Shown here: positions 6,696 through 8,005 of the stretch, piece after piece
Layout: every line of letters begins with the position of its first letter
Position numbering within the stretch: the first letter of the stretch is position 1
Assembly: GCA_003164255.1 (NCBI GenBank)
Contig: PLST01000246.1
Span: forward strand, 1-8,005
Direction: 5' to 3'
Length of the DNA stretch: 8,005 nt
Source: Acidobacteriaceae bacterium
Lineage (GTDB): Bacteria > Acidobacteriota > Terriglobia > Terriglobales > Acidobacteriaceae
Program-made: the position numbers and the translations under genes
Notes under the pieces: generated by a model
The model's input: the letters and a program-made list of their open reading frames with translations, nothing else
What the model was told of the DNA's origin: nothing
Databases searched by the model: none

Positions 6696-7565
6696 CTATT
6701 GGGGCGGAGGTAGCTTCACGCGTTGCGGAGCCTGGTTGCCATTCGTCTGGTCCGTGCCCTGCGCAGGGTTGTCCGATGTATTCGCCATCGACGCCAGCTC
6801 CGATTGCCGATACTTCGAAGTGCTCACGTACCCGTGAATGTGATCTTTACTGATGTCGTTGATCACAATCTCCACCGGCTGCGGGCTGTCAGGCATGTAG
6901 AACATCACCGGCTGAAGCAGGTTCACATGCTTCTGCGTAACGGTACGATCGTTCACCATCAAGTCAAGGTCGGCAAACTGATGCTTGGCGTCGGCTTTTT
7001 TCAGCCGCAGTTCCACCGAACCGGCATGCTTGAACACTTTCGCCTTCGCCACATCGAACTCCGCGTAGTTCCGCTCGCCCTTCTTCTCCAGCAGCACCAG
7101 TTCATCGTGCGTGTGCGCGATCGAGCCGGTAAGTTCAGTGCGCGTGTTCACCAGGTCGCCCTGCGTCGATGTCAGCCCATTGCGCGTGTCATCGATCGCT
7201 TTACCCTGCTCATCCAGTTGCGACTGCAGTTTTTTGAAGCGCGGATCATCCCTGCGAACGGCCACAATTCGACGGCCGCCAACTCCCTGCACTCCTGATC
7301 CCTGCGAGCTTGTTTTGGCCGGTTGGGTCGCCTGAGCTTGCTGCAGCGTCGCCAGATCATTCACCTTGGCCGTCAAGTCGCCAATCTGATGCTGCGTTGC
7401 GCTCAGCGCAGCCGTCTGCTGCGCGTTGGTCGCCGCCAGGTCCTGCGCGGCGCGGTGCTCGTGAATCGCGTATCCGCCCAAAGCGCAGCCAAGTAACACC
7501 GCCGCAACCAGAGCGATCATGCCTTTGTGTTCCACCGTTTCAGGTGTCGAAGCAAACTCCACCAT
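6696..7565 (-). CDS. Membrane-anchored coiled-coil protein of unknown function
   Basis: I do not recognise a named family for this 289-residue protein. It has a short N-terminus (1-15), one membrane helix (about 16-34, MIALVAAVLLGCALGGYAI) and an Ala/Gln-rich probable coiled coil (about 36-80). A Ser/Gly-rich linker with basic GGRRIVAVRR (96-105), a second helical stretch (about 108-162, with KKLQSQLDEQ and LTSTQGDLVNTRTEL) and a probable beta-rich domain (about 164-251) follow. That domain contains AEFDVAKAKVFKHAG, SVELRLKKAD, DLDLMVNDRTV, VMFYMPDSPQPVEIVIND and HIHGYVSTSKY. The tail (260-289) is Asn/Gln/Pro-rich and probably disordered. The C-terminal domain would lie outside the cytoplasm if the anchor has the usual orientation. 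The start at 7565 is set by GGAGG four bases upstream; the open frame runs to 7604 but that ATG has no ribosome site. It follows dnaA on the same strand, separated by a terminator. Confidence 0.82.
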   Translation of the reverse strand: MVEFASTPETVEHKGMIALVAAVLLGCALGGYAIHEHRAAQDLAATNAQQTAALSATQHQIGDLTAKVNDLATLQQAQATQPAKTSSQGSGVQGVGGRRIVAVRRDDPRFKKLQSQLDEQGKAIDDTRNGLTSTQGDLVNTRTELTGSIAHTHDELVLLEKKGERNYAEFDVAKAKVFKHAGSVELRLKKADAKHQFADLDLMVNDRTVTQKHVNLLQPVMFYMPDSPQPVEIVINDISKDHIHGYVSTSKYRQSELASMANTSDNPAQGTDQTNGNQAPQRVKLPPPQ

Positions 7566-7569
7566 ATTT

Positions 7570-7574
7570 CCTCC
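7570..7574 (-). promoter_or_regulatory. Ribosome binding site deciding the coiled-coil gene start
   Basis: On the minus strand the sequence reads GGAGGAAATATG, a perfect anti-Shine-Dalgarno match just before the ATG at 7565. It rules in this start over the in-frame ATG at 7604, which would add 13 residues and lacks any purine-rich site. Confidence 0.75.
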
Positions 7575-7791
7575 GGAGTGGGCGGTCAGAACCGCTCCTT
7601 CCATGAAAACGATGCACGTTTGCTTCCAGTCGTCCAGAACCGCGAAGTGCCCTGATTGCCTCGTTTGCCGTTCCTGCGTATGAATCCAGCAATGGAAAGA
7701 ATTGCAAAGAGCCGGTAATTCTTACCTGATTATGGAGGTAATCCGCGAAAGCGCCCGCTCCGATCGAGCCATTACGTTGGTACCGTTCAAC

Positions 7792-7822
7792 AAAAAGCCC
7801 ACGCTTTTCGGCGTGGGCTTTT
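7792..7822 (-). terminator. Terminator downstream of dnaA
   Basis: AAAAGCCCACGC (7793-7804) pairs perfectly with GCGTGGGCTTTT (7811-7822) around a TTTTCG loop, a 12-bp stem. Read on the minus strand it ends in TTTTTG, 21 bp after the dnaA stop codon, as expected of an intrinsic terminator. The plus-strand tail (TTTTCTTT) is also T-rich, so it could act both ways. The gap between it and the coiled-coil gene start must hold that gene's own promoter; I see none that is convincing. Confidence 0.88.
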
Positions 7823-7843
7823 CTTTGAGACTAGTGGAAACAA

Positions 7844-8005
7844 CTATCCGTTCAACACATCCTGCAATTTGTTGAGCGTACGATGCAGATCCTTGTCCGT
7901 GCGGCGCTGCTCGTCGATCTTGCTGATCGAGTGCATCACTGTTGTATGGTGCTTGTTGCCGAACTGGCGACCGATCTCCGGCAGGCTGGCTTCCGTCATT
8001 TGCTT
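7844..8005 (-). CDS. dnaA: Chromosomal replication initiator DnaA, C-terminal end (partial)
   Basis: The last 53 codons of dnaA enter from the right edge; the start lies outside the window. DnaA is the AAA+ initiator that binds DnaA boxes at oriC and opens the duplex. The visible part is domain IV, the DNA-binding domain, including the family signature EASLPEIGRQFGNKHHTTVM (5-24) and the last helix ending in LNKLQDVLNG. The E. coli signature reads GGRDHTTV, so here N replaces the second Gly and KH replaces RD. The His-Thr-Thr that contacts DNA is kept. The stop (TAG) is followed by a strong terminator, and the next gene leftward is not dnaN, the usual partner. I found no DnaA box (TTATNCACA) in the flanking 240 bp. 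Confidence 0.95.
   Translation of the reverse strand, partial: KQMTEASLPEIGRQFGNKHHTTVMHSISKIDEQRRTDKDLHRTLNKLQDVLNG

Noticed and set aside
6723..7298. 191-codon plus-strand frame opposite the coiled-coil gene
   Set aside because: Antisense to a gene with a strong ribosome site and coherent domain layout; its Arg/His/Val-rich translation resembles no protein family.
7566..7843. Possible oriC or DnaA-box cluster beside dnaA
   Set aside because: I looked for TTATNCACA and its complement on both strands and found none; the gap holds a terminator, a short GGTAA/TTACC inverted repeat and the coiled-coil gene leader only.

Overview
The window is GC-rich, densely coded bacterial chromosome with mostly ordinary genes. 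It carries NAD+-dependent DNA ligase and the end of dnaA, so it is core chromosome and not a mobile element. I saw no insertion sequence, integrase, CRISPR array, tRNA or rRNA. The protein styles (long TonB-type protein with an extended N-terminus, DUF6580-like membrane protein, YdjM-type hydrolase, KHHTT version of the DnaA signature) suggest an Acidobacteriota member, probably of the Acidobacteriaceae/Terriglobia. That assignment is inference from family resemblance, not a computed phylogeny.

Layout, left to right. A complete ligA on the minus strand (67-2187) is divergent, across only 64 bp, from a YdjM-type membrane metal-dependent hydrolase on the plus strand (2252-3367). A perfect TATAAT sits so close to the ligA ATG that the transcript may be nearly leaderless. 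A small DUF6580-like integral membrane protein (3529-4062) follows and ends at a clear intrinsic terminator (4090-4117). A well-formed promoter with a perfect -35 (4161-4190), flanked and invaded by an imperfect 11-bp direct repeat, then drives a small secreted, Asn/Gln/Gly/Lys-rich protein of no known family (4235-4651).

Converging on that gene is a DedA/VTT-type membrane protein (minus, 4692-5309). It is divergent from a TonB C-terminal-domain protein (plus, 5532-6608) that has an unusually long cytoplasmic N-terminus. The TonB-like gene converges with a membrane-anchored coiled-coil protein of unknown function (minus, 6696-7565). The last 53 codons of dnaA (minus, 7844-8005) close the window.

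Most neighbours are unrelated single-gene units with their own start or stop signals, so no multi-gene operon is apparent. Four of the proteins (YdjM-like, DUF6580-like, VTT, TonB-like) belong to the inner membrane or envelope, and the coiled-coil protein is also membrane anchored. The most notable structure is a pair of nearly identical terminator hairpins (6642-6670 and 7792-7822) bracketing the coiled-coil gene. I did not find convincing evidence of a new multi-gene system. The best candidates for something undescribed are the coiled-coil protein behind dnaA and the small secreted protein with its repeat-bearing promoter.
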